Shown: positions 7,617-15,667 of the stretch, one piece after another
How the letters are laid out: every line of letters begins with the position of its first letter
Position numbering within the stretch: position 1 is the stretch's first letter
Translations under genes and position numbers: made by a program
NCBI RefSeq assembly: GCF_017094525.1
Contig: NZ_CP064788.1
Coordinates: forward strand, 186,001 to 250,000
DNA: 64,000 bases
Reading direction: 5' to 3'
Origin: Halapricum desulfuricans
Lineage (GTDB): Archaea; Halobacteriota; Halobacteria; Halobacteriales; Haloarculaceae
Notes under the pieces: model-generated
Database searches by the model: none
The model's input: only the letters and a program-made list of their open reading frames with translations
Told to the model about the DNA's origin: nothing

Positions 7617-10532
7617 ATGGTACGACCCTCCCGCCGGGGCTTCCTTGAAGGAAGCGCCCTGACACTTGCAGCGCTGACTGGAGTTTTTAACCCTGCAACC
7701 AACGTACACGCTTCCAGCCGATCGGCTGAGACGCTGGCCGACCTCGACATTTCGGCACCGTTCGCCGACGCATTTCTCCCAGTTCCAGCAGAGGACGCGC
7801 TATCGACAACGTATGCAACGCTCATCGCAGAGCGCGTTGACGCTGACACGGCAGAGGAGCTGAGCTACCGTGCTCGCTCCACGACCGAGCAGCTCGACAT
7901 CGATGTCGACGAACTGTCTGCGACAGTTGCGGTCATGCCGGCCGATCGTGGGATCCGACTGGTGACGGCCGCTGGCGGCTTCGACCGGCTCGATCACGGC
8001 GAGACGCTCGCGGTCGGTGAGAGGAACGGGACTACCGGCGGCGAGTCGAACGACGGCCCCTCCACGGAAGCCGAGACGACGGACGAACTCCCTGCCGGCT
8101 GGCGGCTCACCGACGACGGTGAGATTGCACTCGTCACCGGGGACGGCGTGGCGGCCGCTGCGATCGGCAGTACATCTTCGTCGAGTCCTCGCGGTCGTTC
8201 GACCCCGTCGGGAGACGACGTGAGCGACCAGCGGATCGAAACCGTCCGCGAAGCCGGCCGTGCGGCCGCAGGCGAGGCTGACCGGTTTGCTGCATCGCCG
8301 CTGGGCGCGGCCGCTCTCTCTCGGCTTGGGGGATTCGAAACAGTGCTTTTGATTCCGGACGCCGATAGTGGTCCGTTTCTGTCCAGGGTTCCCGACAACG
8401 TGGACGCATTCGCCGTCGGCTTCGAGACCAATCCCGAGGACCTCAGAGACATAGAAGGAACGGTAGAGAACGCATACGTGATCCGTGCGGTTGATGGTGC
8501 TGACGGGCTCGACGACGAGACCGTCGAGCGACTCGTGCGTACCGTCGATCCCGCCGTTCCGGTCGAAACTGATATCACACGAACTGACGGACTCGTACTC
8601 GTCGATGCCGTCGTTGAGGCACCGCCTGAGTTCGACCGCGAGGCATCACCGGACGCCCGAGTACAGTCACGGTTCAACCGTGCAGCCGGAACGGTGACGT
8701 TTGAGCACGTCGAAGGCGAAGCGGTGCCGGCCGACGAGCTGGAGGTATGGCACAGCGGCGAGGAGGTGAGCGATACAGTCCTCAACGGGGAGGAATTCAC
8801 GGCAGGCGACGAAATCACTGTCGAGACCGGGCTGATCGCGACCGTCACGCTACGGTGGTTCGACCCCGATGCGAACGTTTACGACACGTACGCCAGCGAA
8901 CGGGTCGACCGCGAGGCGTTCGCCTTCAACTACGACATGACAGCCGAGACACTGGAGCTCACCTACGAGGCCGAGCGCTCCGCCGACGCGAGCAACCTTC
9001 GGCTGGTCCACCGCGGTGAGAGCGGCGTCCGAACAGTTGGAGACGAATTCGTCGACGGAACGCTCGAACCCGGCGATTCTGTCACCGTCAGGGACGTGTC
9101 TGTTGGCGACAGTGTTCGACTGGAGTTCGACGTCGAGCAACCGCCGGACGGCGGTTCGCTCGTCCATTACCGTGCCCGCCCCCCGAGCGTTTGGATCAGC
9201 TCGCGCGCCGAGGAAGGGACTACAGTGAGATACGACGGAGAAGAGTCTCGCCCTGCTGACGCGTTCGTGACGCTGGTCAACGGAGAACCAACCGACCTGC
9301 AGTTCGCCGACGAGTACGACACTCTCTCGGGCGACGAGGAATTGGTACTCGGCGAACTCCCACTGGGGAGTACGGTCGCAGTCGAGTGGCACGAGCCGAA
9401 CGAACCGGTCGTTATCTCCGAAGAAGAAGTCGTGCCAAACACTCACGCATCAATAGAGTACGACCCAGACGCCGGCGAGATTACCGTCCAGCATCGAGGC
9501 GGTCGGACGCTTCCCGCTTCGGAGCTGGAGCTACAGGCCGGTCGGGCGCCAACCGATGTCCAGCCCGCGGACAAACTCGACGAGTTCGGCCCCGATGACT
9601 CGTTTACCGCTCCGGTTCCGCCACTCTCGCGGGTACGACTTGTGTGGACCGGTGGCGAGGACGAGCATTACCTCGGCGGAACGACCACGGCACGCGACGC
9701 AGTCGCAGCCACTTACGATGTCGACACCGAGGCCATGACGATCGAGTACGTCGGCGAGCAGCCCGCCGACCCCGAGCGGCTGCGCGTATCGGTGACCGGT
9801 ACTGGTAAATCCCGAGGGCGAGAACTAGATCGGGAGTCAGCGTTTGCGGCCGAATACGACGAATTAACGGCAGGGGACGCGATCACGGTCGACGACGTCG
9901 GGCTCGACAACACCGTGGTCGTCAGTGTCCACACCGAGTTCGAGAACGGTGCGGCGACCAGCTCCGTCGCTCACTTCTCGGCGACACCCCGTCGCGGATT
10001 CGTCGTCGACGATGGGGGCGACAACGAGGCGTCTGGGACGACCCTCCGCTACGTCGGCGAGGTTCGCCGTGACGCCGACGCGTTCCGGGTCCTGATCGAC
10101 GGCGAGCCCGCGACAAACCAGCCCACTGACGAGACGGATCGACTAACTGGCGGGGAGACACTGTCGCTCGGCGACCTGTCCGCCGGCACGTCAGTCGCTG
10201 TCGAGTGGGCTGCCGGCGACGAGACCCGAACCGTGATGGAGCACGTGATCCCACCGCAGGCGACGTTCGAGGTCACATATGAATCGGCCGACGACGGCAA
10301 GGGCGGCGTCGTAACGTTCACCCACGCCGGTGGCGACACACTTGACGCCGACCGCGTTGACGTGGTCGTCGAACCGGCGACCGATGGATTGCGTCCCTGG
10401 GATTCCGACACCGACGAGGTGACCGCCGGCGATGAGACGAGCGTCACGGCCGACACGGAACCGAAGCTGGCTGTCGTCGTCTTCAACGAGCACGAAACAC
10501 TTCACCACGAACCGCTCAACCGAGACACGTGA
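7617..10532 (+). CDS. Large Tat-exported protein with seven beta-sandwich-like repeats
   Basis: 971 residues. A twin-arginine signal (SRRGFLEG at residues 5-12, then a hydrophobic segment) predicts folded export. Residues 40-345 form a unique domain with a Ser/Thr/Gly-rich linker near residue 190. From about residue 355 to the end I count seven diverged repeats of 80-90 residues; each opens with a strand such as 'GTVTFEHVEGEAVPADELEV', has a 'D-x-L-x-x-GD' turn and ends with 'V-x-L-x-W'. The strand pattern recalls the C-terminal domain of archaeal type IV pilin-like proteins ('H-x-G-G-D'), but that is only a resemblance. There is no lipobox, sortase-like or C-terminal membrane anchor. It probably works outside the cell. 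A promoter box lies at 7587. Confidence 0.8.
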   Translation: MVRPSRRGFLEGSALTLAALTGVFNPATNVHASSRSAETLADLDISAPFADAFLPVPAEDALSTTYATLIAERVDADTAEELSYRARSTTEQLDIDVDELSATVAVMPADRGIRLVTAAGGFDRLDHGETLAVGERNGTTGGESNDGPSTEAETTDELPAGWRLTDDGEIALVTGDGVAAAAIGSTSSSSPRGRSTPSGDDVSDQRIETVREAGRAAAGEADRFAASPLGAAALSRLGGFETVLLIPDADSGPFLSRVPDNVDAFAVGFETNPEDLRDIEGTVENAYVIRAVDGADGLDDETVERLVRTVDPAVPVETDITRTDGLVLVDAVVEAPPEFDREASPDARVQSRFNRAAGTVTFEHVEGEAVPADELEVWHSGEEVSDTVLNGEEFTAGDEITVETGLIATVTLRWFDPDANVYDTYASERVDREAFAFNYDMTAETLELTYEAERSADASNLRLVHRGESGVRTVGDEFVDGTLEPGDSVTVRDVSVGDSVRLEFDVEQPPDGGSLVHYRARPPSVWISSRAEEGTTVRYDGEESRPADAFVTLVNGEPTDLQFADEYDTLSGDEELVLGELPLGSTVAVEWHEPNEPVVISEEEVVPNTHASIEYDPDAGEITVQHRGGRTLPASELELQAGRAPTDVQPADKLDEFGPDDSFTAPVPPLSRVRLVWTGGEDEHYLGGTTTARDAVAATYDVDTEAMTIEYVGEQPADPERLRVSVTGTGKSRGRELDRESAFAAEYDELTAGDAITVDDVGLDNTVVVSVHTEFENGAATSSVAHFSATPRRGFVVDDGGDNEASGTTLRYVGEVRRDADAFRVLIDGEPATNQPTDETDRLTGGETLSLGDLSAGTSVAVEWAAGDETRTVMEHVIPPQATFEVTYESADDGKGGVVTFTHAGGDTLDADRVDVVVEPATDGLRPWDSDTDEVTAGDETSVTADTEPKLAVVVFNEHETLHHEPLNRDT

Positions 10533-10647
10533 GCGATAGGGATACGAGCGCATATCCCCGCCTTCCCGTGTGTGAGCGTTCCGACACCCTGTCGGTGTAG
10601 TCCCGTGCAAAACAATGTGGGTAGTATCGCTTGTACCGGCACTTGTT
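10533..10647. other. Non-coding sequence downstream of the repeat-protein gene
   Basis: No credible reading frame. Together with the relic at 10648 and the sequence to 11223 this is a gene-poor interval of about 690 bases, best read as scar tissue of lost mobile elements. Confidence 0.4.
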
Positions 10648-10782
10648 TCACAGCCAGCAACTGTCCACAAAAGCACCAAGACCTGTGGCGTAGGTTTTCG
10701 CGTGACGGCGTTGTGCCGGTGACAACGAGTCGAACTCGTCGAACACGTGCGTACACGACAGGAAGTCCGTAATCAGCATCAT
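10648..10782 (-). pseudogene. Relic of an IS701-like transposase N terminus
   Basis: On the minus strand a 44-codon open segment begins Met-Met-Leu-Ile-Thr-Asp-Phe-Leu-Ser-Cys and contains 'FDEFDSLSPAQRRHAKTYATGL'-type sequence, which recalls the start of haloarchaeal IS701-family transposases ('RRHAKTY-x-TGL'). It stops at 10648 and the catalytic domain is absent. A frame change near the 'TVAG' block follows, after which similarity is lost. I read it as a heavily deleted transposase. The family name is recalled, not searched. Confidence 0.4.
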
Positions 10783-10902
10783 CTGTCTTTGCCACTGCCT
10801 ACGTCACGCTACCACTTCAACGTGCAAAGCTGAGTTACTTTCTGTTTGCTGTGGCGCTATATAATCTGTGGGTGTTGACGAATCTGCTCCTCACGCCAGA
10901 TC

Positions 10903-10938
10903 GGGCGGTCGGGGGAATACCAGTCCTCCCGACCGCCC
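10903..10938. repeat. Perfect 11-bp stem inverted repeat
   Basis: GGGCGGTCGGG (10903-10913) and its exact reverse complement CCCGACCGCCC (10928-10938) are separated by 14 bases. As RNA or DNA this would form a very stable hairpin. It lies in the non-coding interval between the transposase relic and the SppA-like gene. It could be a remnant of a mobile-element end, a terminator or part of a small RNA; the sequence does not decide. Confidence 0.5.
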
Positions 10939-11223
10939 TGTTCCGGCACTTTCTGGGTCCTATCCCGGGCGGGTAGGGTTGCTCTCGGCGGTTGATTCGG
11001 GCCGGTCCATGAGTGGGGACACAGGTAAAACGCAGTTCAGTGTTTCAGCGTCGGCAATTCGGCTCCGTAGGCTGCATATTTTCGCGGTACTGTCCCGGGC
11101 TATCCGTTTCGGCAAGTCTCCGGTTCCGCCTCACTGGTGATCGGCATTGTCCCCGGCAAAGTGATTCCGAGCCAGAAACAGTGCGGCACCTGTCTTGTGT
11201 GCAACGGAAGAACACGCAGGTGC
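10939..11223. other. Non-coding leader region before the SppA-like gene
   Basis: About 285 bases with no credible gene. Short open frames here are Arg/Gly-rich shadows. It must contain the promoter of the gene at 11224, but no TATA box stands out clearly. Confidence 0.35.
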
Positions 11224-12201
11224 ATGCCCATTGGTCCACTCAGATCGAGACGGGGGCAATTGGCCCTCGTCGTGATCCTTGCGGTCGGTACGGGTGCCGT
11301 ACTCGCACCACAGGTGTACAGTTCGGTGACCGGGCCAGAGGGAACCGTCGCCGTGGTCGAACTCTCCGGGACGATCGATGAGCCGACCGCCCAGTTCGTC
11401 GAGCGGCAACTCCGGGACGCGCGGCACAACAACTCGATCAAGGGTGTGGTCCTCGACGTTGAGAGTGGGGGCGGCCTTCCTGCTCAAAGCGAACGGATCT
11501 ACGCCGCGGTCGAGCGGACGAGCGAGGAGATGCCGGTGATCGCCACCGTCGATACGCTTGGTGCCTCGGGCGCGTATCTCTCGATGGTCCCGGCCGACGA
11601 GATCTACGTCGCCCCCTCGGCACAGGCGATCGGCAGCGTCGGCGTGACCGGAGCCGCACCACAGTCGCTACAGCCCTCGGCCGGCGACACCGGGCCGAAC
11701 AAAGGCGGGTTCCACCCTGACGAAGCCAGGGAGAACCGGGAGATCCTCGCGGAATTGTTCATCGAGAGTGTGATGACACAGCGTGGCGACGAGATCGAGT
11801 TGAGTCGCACGGAGGTCTCCAGAGCGAAGGTCTACCTGGGCACGGAAGCCGTCGAGAACGGCTTCGCCGACGAACTCGGCTTCGTCGATGACGCGATCGC
11901 CGACGTCGCCGACCAGGCCGGTCTCGACTCATACACGGTCGAGACCCGGGATATGGAACAGCAGGGGAACCTTCTGGGTAGTCTGCCGATCGGCGATGCT
12001 GAAAGCGACGCTGTCGTAACCGTCCGGACGGATGACGGCCTGAGCCGACAACTGGTCCTGGCTGTTGCCCCCCAGTTCGTCGATCGCGCCGTCGGCGACG
12101 ACATCGAGGTCGTCTATCACTCGGGCGAATATCTATCGAGCGATAGGACCGGTCAGCCGGTCCGTGATCGCGCTCCCGAGACCGGAGGTGACGGAGAATG
12201 A
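11224..12201 (+). CDS. S49-family protease, signal peptide peptidase SppA-like
   Basis: 325 residues from the ATG at 11224; the frame is open back to 11137, but that part is Cys/Arg-rich and precedes the positively charged start of a typical membrane anchor. Residues 8-30 form one transmembrane segment with the protease domain expected outside. The S49 signature is clear: 'VVLDVESGGG', 'IATVDTLGASGAYL' with the probable nucleophile Ser in GASGAYL, 'APSAQAIGSVGV', and a later 'SRAKVYLGTEA' segment with the likely general-base Lys. SppA enzymes degrade leftover signal peptides or other membrane peptides. The stop overlaps the next start by four bases, so the pair is cotranslated. Confidence 0.82.
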   Translation: MPIGPLRSRRGQLALVVILAVGTGAVLAPQVYSSVTGPEGTVAVVELSGTIDEPTAQFVERQLRDARHNNSIKGVVLDVESGGGLPAQSERIYAAVERTSEEMPVIATVDTLGASGAYLSMVPADEIYVAPSAQAIGSVGVTGAAPQSLQPSAGDTGPNKGGFHPDEARENREILAELFIESVMTQRGDEIELSRTEVSRAKVYLGTEAVENGFADELGFVDDAIADVADQAGLDSYTVETRDMEQQGNLLGSLPIGDAESDAVVTVRTDDGLSRQLVLAVAPQFVDRAVGDDIEVVYHSGEYLSSDRTGQPVRDRAPETGGDGE

Positions 12202-13313
12202 ACCGCTATATGACCGCTGTCGGTGTTTTCGTCTCTGTACTGCTGCTGACGGTCGGTGCCGTCACAGTTGCCGGATACGTTCTCGCCGAGGAGACGCCCG
12301 AACAGCCCGACATCGAGACAGATCAGTGGCAACTCGACAACGTCCAGCCTGACGGAGCGACCGAAGGCGGAGCGATCGAAATGGCGAGCACCGGAGCATC
12401 GAAGACAGTTGTCGTCCACCTCGGAACTCCGTCGAGTAGTAGCAGTTCGGTACTGGATGGAATCCCACTCCAGGGCGTCGATAGAGCGATCACGACCGGT
12501 TCGGCCGCAGGCCGTGAACGAGCAGTTACAACGCTGCTCTCGACGCTCGTGTCCAACGGACACGAGGTGGAATTCTACACCGGTTCCGCGGGAAGCGGCT
12601 CGTTCGGTGACACCCCAACGCTCGCGGACGATCTGACGGATGCCGACGCGTTCCTCACGACTGCTCCGACCGCCCTCTCGACGACTGAGCGGGAGACGGT
12701 GACCGCCTTCGCTGACGCGGGTGGCCGGGTCTTCGTCGGTGCCGATCCCGGCGAGGCACGCGGCGTCGCGGACCTCGGCTCGGCCGTCGGGATCTATCAG
12801 GAGACCGGCTACCTGTATAACGTCGTCAGGAACGATCAGAACTACCTGAGTATCTTCGCCGAACCGGCAGGCTCGTCCTCGCTAACTAAGGGCGTCGAGC
12901 GCGCCGTCTTCCGCGGTGCCGCGCCGATCGGCCAGTCCGGAACCGGCCCGGCACTGGTCACCGGAGGGGAGACCGAACTCTCGACGACCCAGCGAGCCGA
13001 CGCCTACGGGGTCGCCGCCGTCTCCGGGAACATCTCCGTCGTGGGCGACACGAGCTTCCTGCAACCCGAGAACGCGTATCGCGCCGACAACAACGTGTTG
13101 ATCGGCAACGTCGCGGACTTCCTCGTGACCGGAACCGTGAGCGAAACCGCGGTCGGACGACTGGGCGACGACGGTGGAACCACGTTGCCAGGCAATGGCG
13201 GGATGCAACCGCCGGGCGGAAACGTGACCCAGCCTTCGATCGGCGAAAACGGATCTGCAAGTCAGAATGCGTCCACATCTTCCAAAGTCGAGATGATCAG
13301 TCGCAACGACTAG
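12198..13313 (+). CDS. Membrane-anchored DUF4350/GATase-like protein
   Basis: 371 residues with a single N-terminal transmembrane segment (about residues 5-28) and an exported body. Residues 70-310 look like a class I glutamine-amidotransferase-like alpha/beta fold of the DUF4350/GldG-related type: 'KTVVVHLGTPSSS', 'LTDADAFLTTAPTALSTTERETVTAFADAGGRVFVGADPG' and a late 'VSVVGDTSFL' strand ('D-x-x-F/S-L'). The C terminus is a Gly/Asn/Ser/Thr-rich low-complexity tail. No catalytic Cys is visible, so a scaffolding or binding role is likelier than amidotransfer. ATG overlaps the SppA-like stop, pointing to a joint membrane-quality-control task (inference). Confidence 0.7.
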   Translation: MNRYMTAVGVFVSVLLLTVGAVTVAGYVLAEETPEQPDIETDQWQLDNVQPDGATEGGAIEMASTGASKTVVVHLGTPSSSSSSVLDGIPLQGVDRAITTGSAAGRERAVTTLLSTLVSNGHEVEFYTGSAGSGSFGDTPTLADDLTDADAFLTTAPTALSTTERETVTAFADAGGRVFVGADPGEARGVADLGSAVGIYQETGYLYNVVRNDQNYLSIFAEPAGSSSLTKGVERAVFRGAAPIGQSGTGPALVTGGETELSTTQRADAYGVAAVSGNISVVGDTSFLQPENAYRADNNVLIGNVADFLVTGTVSETAVGRLGDDGGTTLPGNGGMQPPGGNVTQPSIGENGSASQNASTSSKVEMISRND

Positions 13314-13623
13314 CAATTATCCAATCGATTCTGCGTTTCCCGTGTTGCTCAACGCAATTATCATCGGTCTGTGATTGAGACTGTCCTCTTCGCACTCAAG
13401 CAACGGTACGGTGACACGTTCCGGGCTTGAACCTGGTTCGGACAGTATCGGGAACGTGTGCTGAAAGCAGCCGTGAGAAATCCAACAAACGTATTTTCTC
13501 TAGCCATTCCAGTTTCCACGCCGACCACAGTAACACGATTACTTGACAGATAGACGTACCAATGGACGATAAACGAACCGCCAGATCTGGCGAGACACAG
13601 CAGACAAAGTATTTCGGATACAC
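13314..13623. pseudogene. Relic of an IS5-type (ISH) transposase C terminus
   Basis: On the plus strand from about 13350 to 13490 the translation reads 'NYHRSVIETVLFALKQRYGD', then 'TFRA', an in-frame TGA stop, and 'TWFGQYRERVLKAAVRNPTN'. This matches the end of many haloarchaeal IS5-type transposases, which carry a Ser-Val-Val/Ile-Glu-Ser/Thr-Val-Phe helix containing the catalytic Glu, then 'R-T-W-F-G-Q-F-R-E-L-V-L-K-A-A-V'. Upstream and downstream parts are gone. The remainder of this 310-base interval is non-coding. Confidence 0.6.
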
Positions 13624-14076
13624 TCAGATCAGGACTGTCGGTGTCTCTTCTTCGATCTCCAATGCCCGCATTTCCAGTACTTCTCCCGGGGCTGAATGAG
13701 CAACTGCCACGACATCGGGTACCTCCCGGAACGAGACTGTTGCGTCATATTCGTAATAGCGTGTACACGACTTACAGTCTTCGTCAGTCAACAGCATGAC
13801 TTCCACGATGTTTCGGTCGGATTCGTGGTTGCGGGCGTACGAAATATCGAGTGGCTCACACGCTGCTGTCTCCGATATTATGGCTTCGAGGTGAAGTTAG
13901 TTGACGGATACATCAAACCGGGGCAATATTTTCTTCTGTTTGTCGTCACACCCACGAGCACGGACATCGACGGTTCTATCTGTCACGAATAGTTCATTCC
14001 TGTCGCGTCCGAGACACCCGCTTGCGGCGACGAGTCCACCACACGTCCCAGCGAGGAACCTACGACGATTCATCAT
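13624..14076 (-). pseudogene. Lipoprotein gene with one premature stop codon
   Basis: Reading from 14076, the product begins Met-Met-Asn-Arg-Arg-Arg-Phe-Leu-Ala-Gly and has a lipobox (Ala-Ala-Ser-Gly-Cys), so it would be a Tat-type archaeal lipoprotein. After 'RFDVSVN' the codon at 13897-13899 is TAA. In the same frame the sequence continues 'LHLEAIISETAACEPLDISY...' to a normal end at 13624, including 'DEDCKSCTRYYEYDATVSF', which resembles the conserved C-terminal half of small haloarchaeal lipoproteins of unknown function. Thus only one nonsense codon separates the halves. The intact gene would encode about 150 residues. Confidence 0.6.
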
Positions 14077-14134
14077 CGATGATTAGAACGTGACAAGTTG
14101 GTTAGCCTGTTCGTGATCAGTCCTGACAGCATCA

Positions 14135-15139
14135 TCAAACGCCGAGCAGGCTCCTATGCACTGTCCACAGCGAGTCCGTCGGTATCGAGACGTGGGCGGT
14201 TACGACACTCGAAGAGACGGACTGATCGACGAGCCGTACCCCCTCGTGTGCCCGTAGATCCGCCAGTAGTGTAACGAATGCCTGGCTCGCTGAGGGATTG
14301 TCGTCAAGAGAGAACGTGTACCGTAGCTCGGTGATTGCCGCGTTCCCCTGGATCGCGACGCCTGCCTCCTGGATCGAACGGACAAACCGACGGAGTCTCT
14401 CGGGGGACGAGGGCAGCACATCGAGGAGTCGCCGGCGCATCGGTTCGTCGAGACTGACGTGTGCAGTCACGACGCTGTCCTGAGCCGACGCGGTGTCCAC
14501 CTCGCCCCGTGTGGATCCCCCGACCCGGGTCGATCGGCGTCGCCATCTCGCCAGTCGCTCGGCTGCAGCGGTCCGAGTTGCGTCGACAGCCAAGTTGATC
14601 CGTGATGGTTCAAGAACGAGGACTGACGCGGGCTCTACCCGGGCCAGGAGCTCGCTCGGGGACTCCCGGGCTTCACGATGACGATCAGCCGATGACGCCG
14701 TCACTGTGACACCGAAACCGGAAGCTGTCCCAGTGCTGTTCGATCCCTTGGTCCGATTGATCCGACTGAACGCGGTGTGACGCTGTAGGTCAGTTGCGAT
14801 CGACCGCACATCGAACGAGCCGATGGCCGTGCCCGAACCGCCGCTGAGTTGGCCGTCCCGTGTCTCGATCTTCCCGGCGATATGATCCACGTCACCTGGG
14901 GAGACGATGGCGGCGTATCGACCGATAGTCCCGAAGGACACTCCCGGGACCGCCGGGAGTCCGATCTGGCCAACGATAGCTGGGTCTCCCGAAACAGTAA
15001 GTTCCGTAGTGCTCTGACTGGCCGACTGTTGGTCTTCGTCTCCGGATGGTCGTCCCGTCGCGGTCGCTCCTACATTCAAGAGTGAGCCACCGAGCGCGAT
15101 CGCGGCAACCTGTGAGAGGAACGATCGTCTGGTCTGCAT
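14135..15139 (-). CDS. Tat-exported protein of unknown function (334 aa)
   Basis: ATG at 15139 is preferred over one 46 codons upstream because it starts exactly at a twin-arginine signal (Met-Gln-Thr-Arg-Arg-Ser-Phe-Leu) followed by a hydrophobic segment with AIALGGSLLN. After cleavage the mature protein has a Gln/Ser/Thr-rich linker, then an acidic-to-neutral domain with 'GRYAAIVSPGDVDHIAGKIE', 'LVLEPSRINLAVD', and two similar 'SVVTAHVS' strands near residues 215 and 320, hinting at an internal repeat. It has no lipobox and no enzyme motif I recognise. Its signal peptide and exported nature parallel the 971-residue protein at 7617. Confidence 0.65.
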   Translation of the reverse strand: MQTRRSFLSQVAAIALGGSLLNVGATATGRPSGDEDQQSASQSTTELTVSGDPAIVGQIGLPAVPGVSFGTIGRYAAIVSPGDVDHIAGKIETRDGQLSGGSGTAIGSFDVRSIATDLQRHTAFSRINRTKGSNSTGTASGFGVTVTASSADRHREARESPSELLARVEPASVLVLEPSRINLAVDATRTAAAERLARWRRRSTRVGGSTRGEVDTASAQDSVVTAHVSLDEPMRRRLLDVLPSSPERLRRFVRSIQEAGVAIQGNAAITELRYTFSLDDNPSASQAFVTLLADLRAHEGVRLVDQSVSSSVVTAHVSIPTDSLWTVHRSLLGV

Positions 15140-15376
15140 GGGCCAGAATACGTGTCCAACGGCCTTACGAACTGACCTCCGTTTCAGAGACAGAAACGCG
15201 GTTAGCACCAAAAGGAACGGAAGTTGACCCATCCGTTCCAGTGTTTCTGACTCATAGGGATCAGCAGAGATACTCATAGATTCTCGGTGAGTTCAGCGAG
15301 GGAAGTTTTGGTACTTCCCGACCAGCGTAATTAGCGGAATTGAATCGTCGAGTTAACCAAGAGAAAGTGTCTGGAT
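15140..15376. other. Intergenic region between divergent genes
   Basis: About 240 bases holding the divergent promoters of the Tat protein (minus) and the transposase fragment (plus). A short dyad, GGAAGTTTTGGTACTTCC at 15301-15318, may be the tip of a mobile-element end or an operator. Confidence 0.35.
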
Positions 15377-15667
15377 ATGGACGTGTTCAATATCCCCGAT
15401 CCAGACGAGTACCTTTCGGCGTCGGACGTAAAAGACGTAGCGGAAGAAGTCATCGCTCCACTCCCGTTGCCGGGTGTCGAGGGGAGCCCCCTCGACTCCG
15501 GCGACATCTGGCTCGTCGTTATCTTGGCCTGCGTCAACCAGAACTCGATCTGGGATACCTGCAACGATACCAATGGGACTCCGTGTGACGACACCGTTCA
15601 CAGGGTCCGAGACGGAATTGAAGAGCTATTCGATGCTGTTGACGGCGTCATCCTATATGTCAACTGA
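15377..15667 (+). pseudogene. N-terminal fragment of an ISH3-like transposase
   Basis: 96 codons. The segment 'SGDIWLVVILACVNQNSIWD' followed by 'TCNDTNGTPCDDTVHRVRDG' resembles the N-terminal region of ISH3-type transposases ('DIYEVLVGACADGTSVSTLC...NTVLYHL'). The catalytic DDE part is missing: the frame stops at 15667, inside the 3' end of the convergent recombinase gene. A small intact protein of other function cannot be excluded because the frame itself is clean. Confidence 0.42.

Noticed and set aside
7994-8848. 284-codon minus-strand frame opposite the Tat repeat protein
   Set aside because: Ser/Thr/Pro-rich low-complexity shadow of the strongly acidic plus-strand gene.
10868-11140. 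90-codon plus-strand frame before the SppA-like gene
   Set aside because: Composition is unlike haloarchaeal proteins and it spans the 10903-10938 hairpin.
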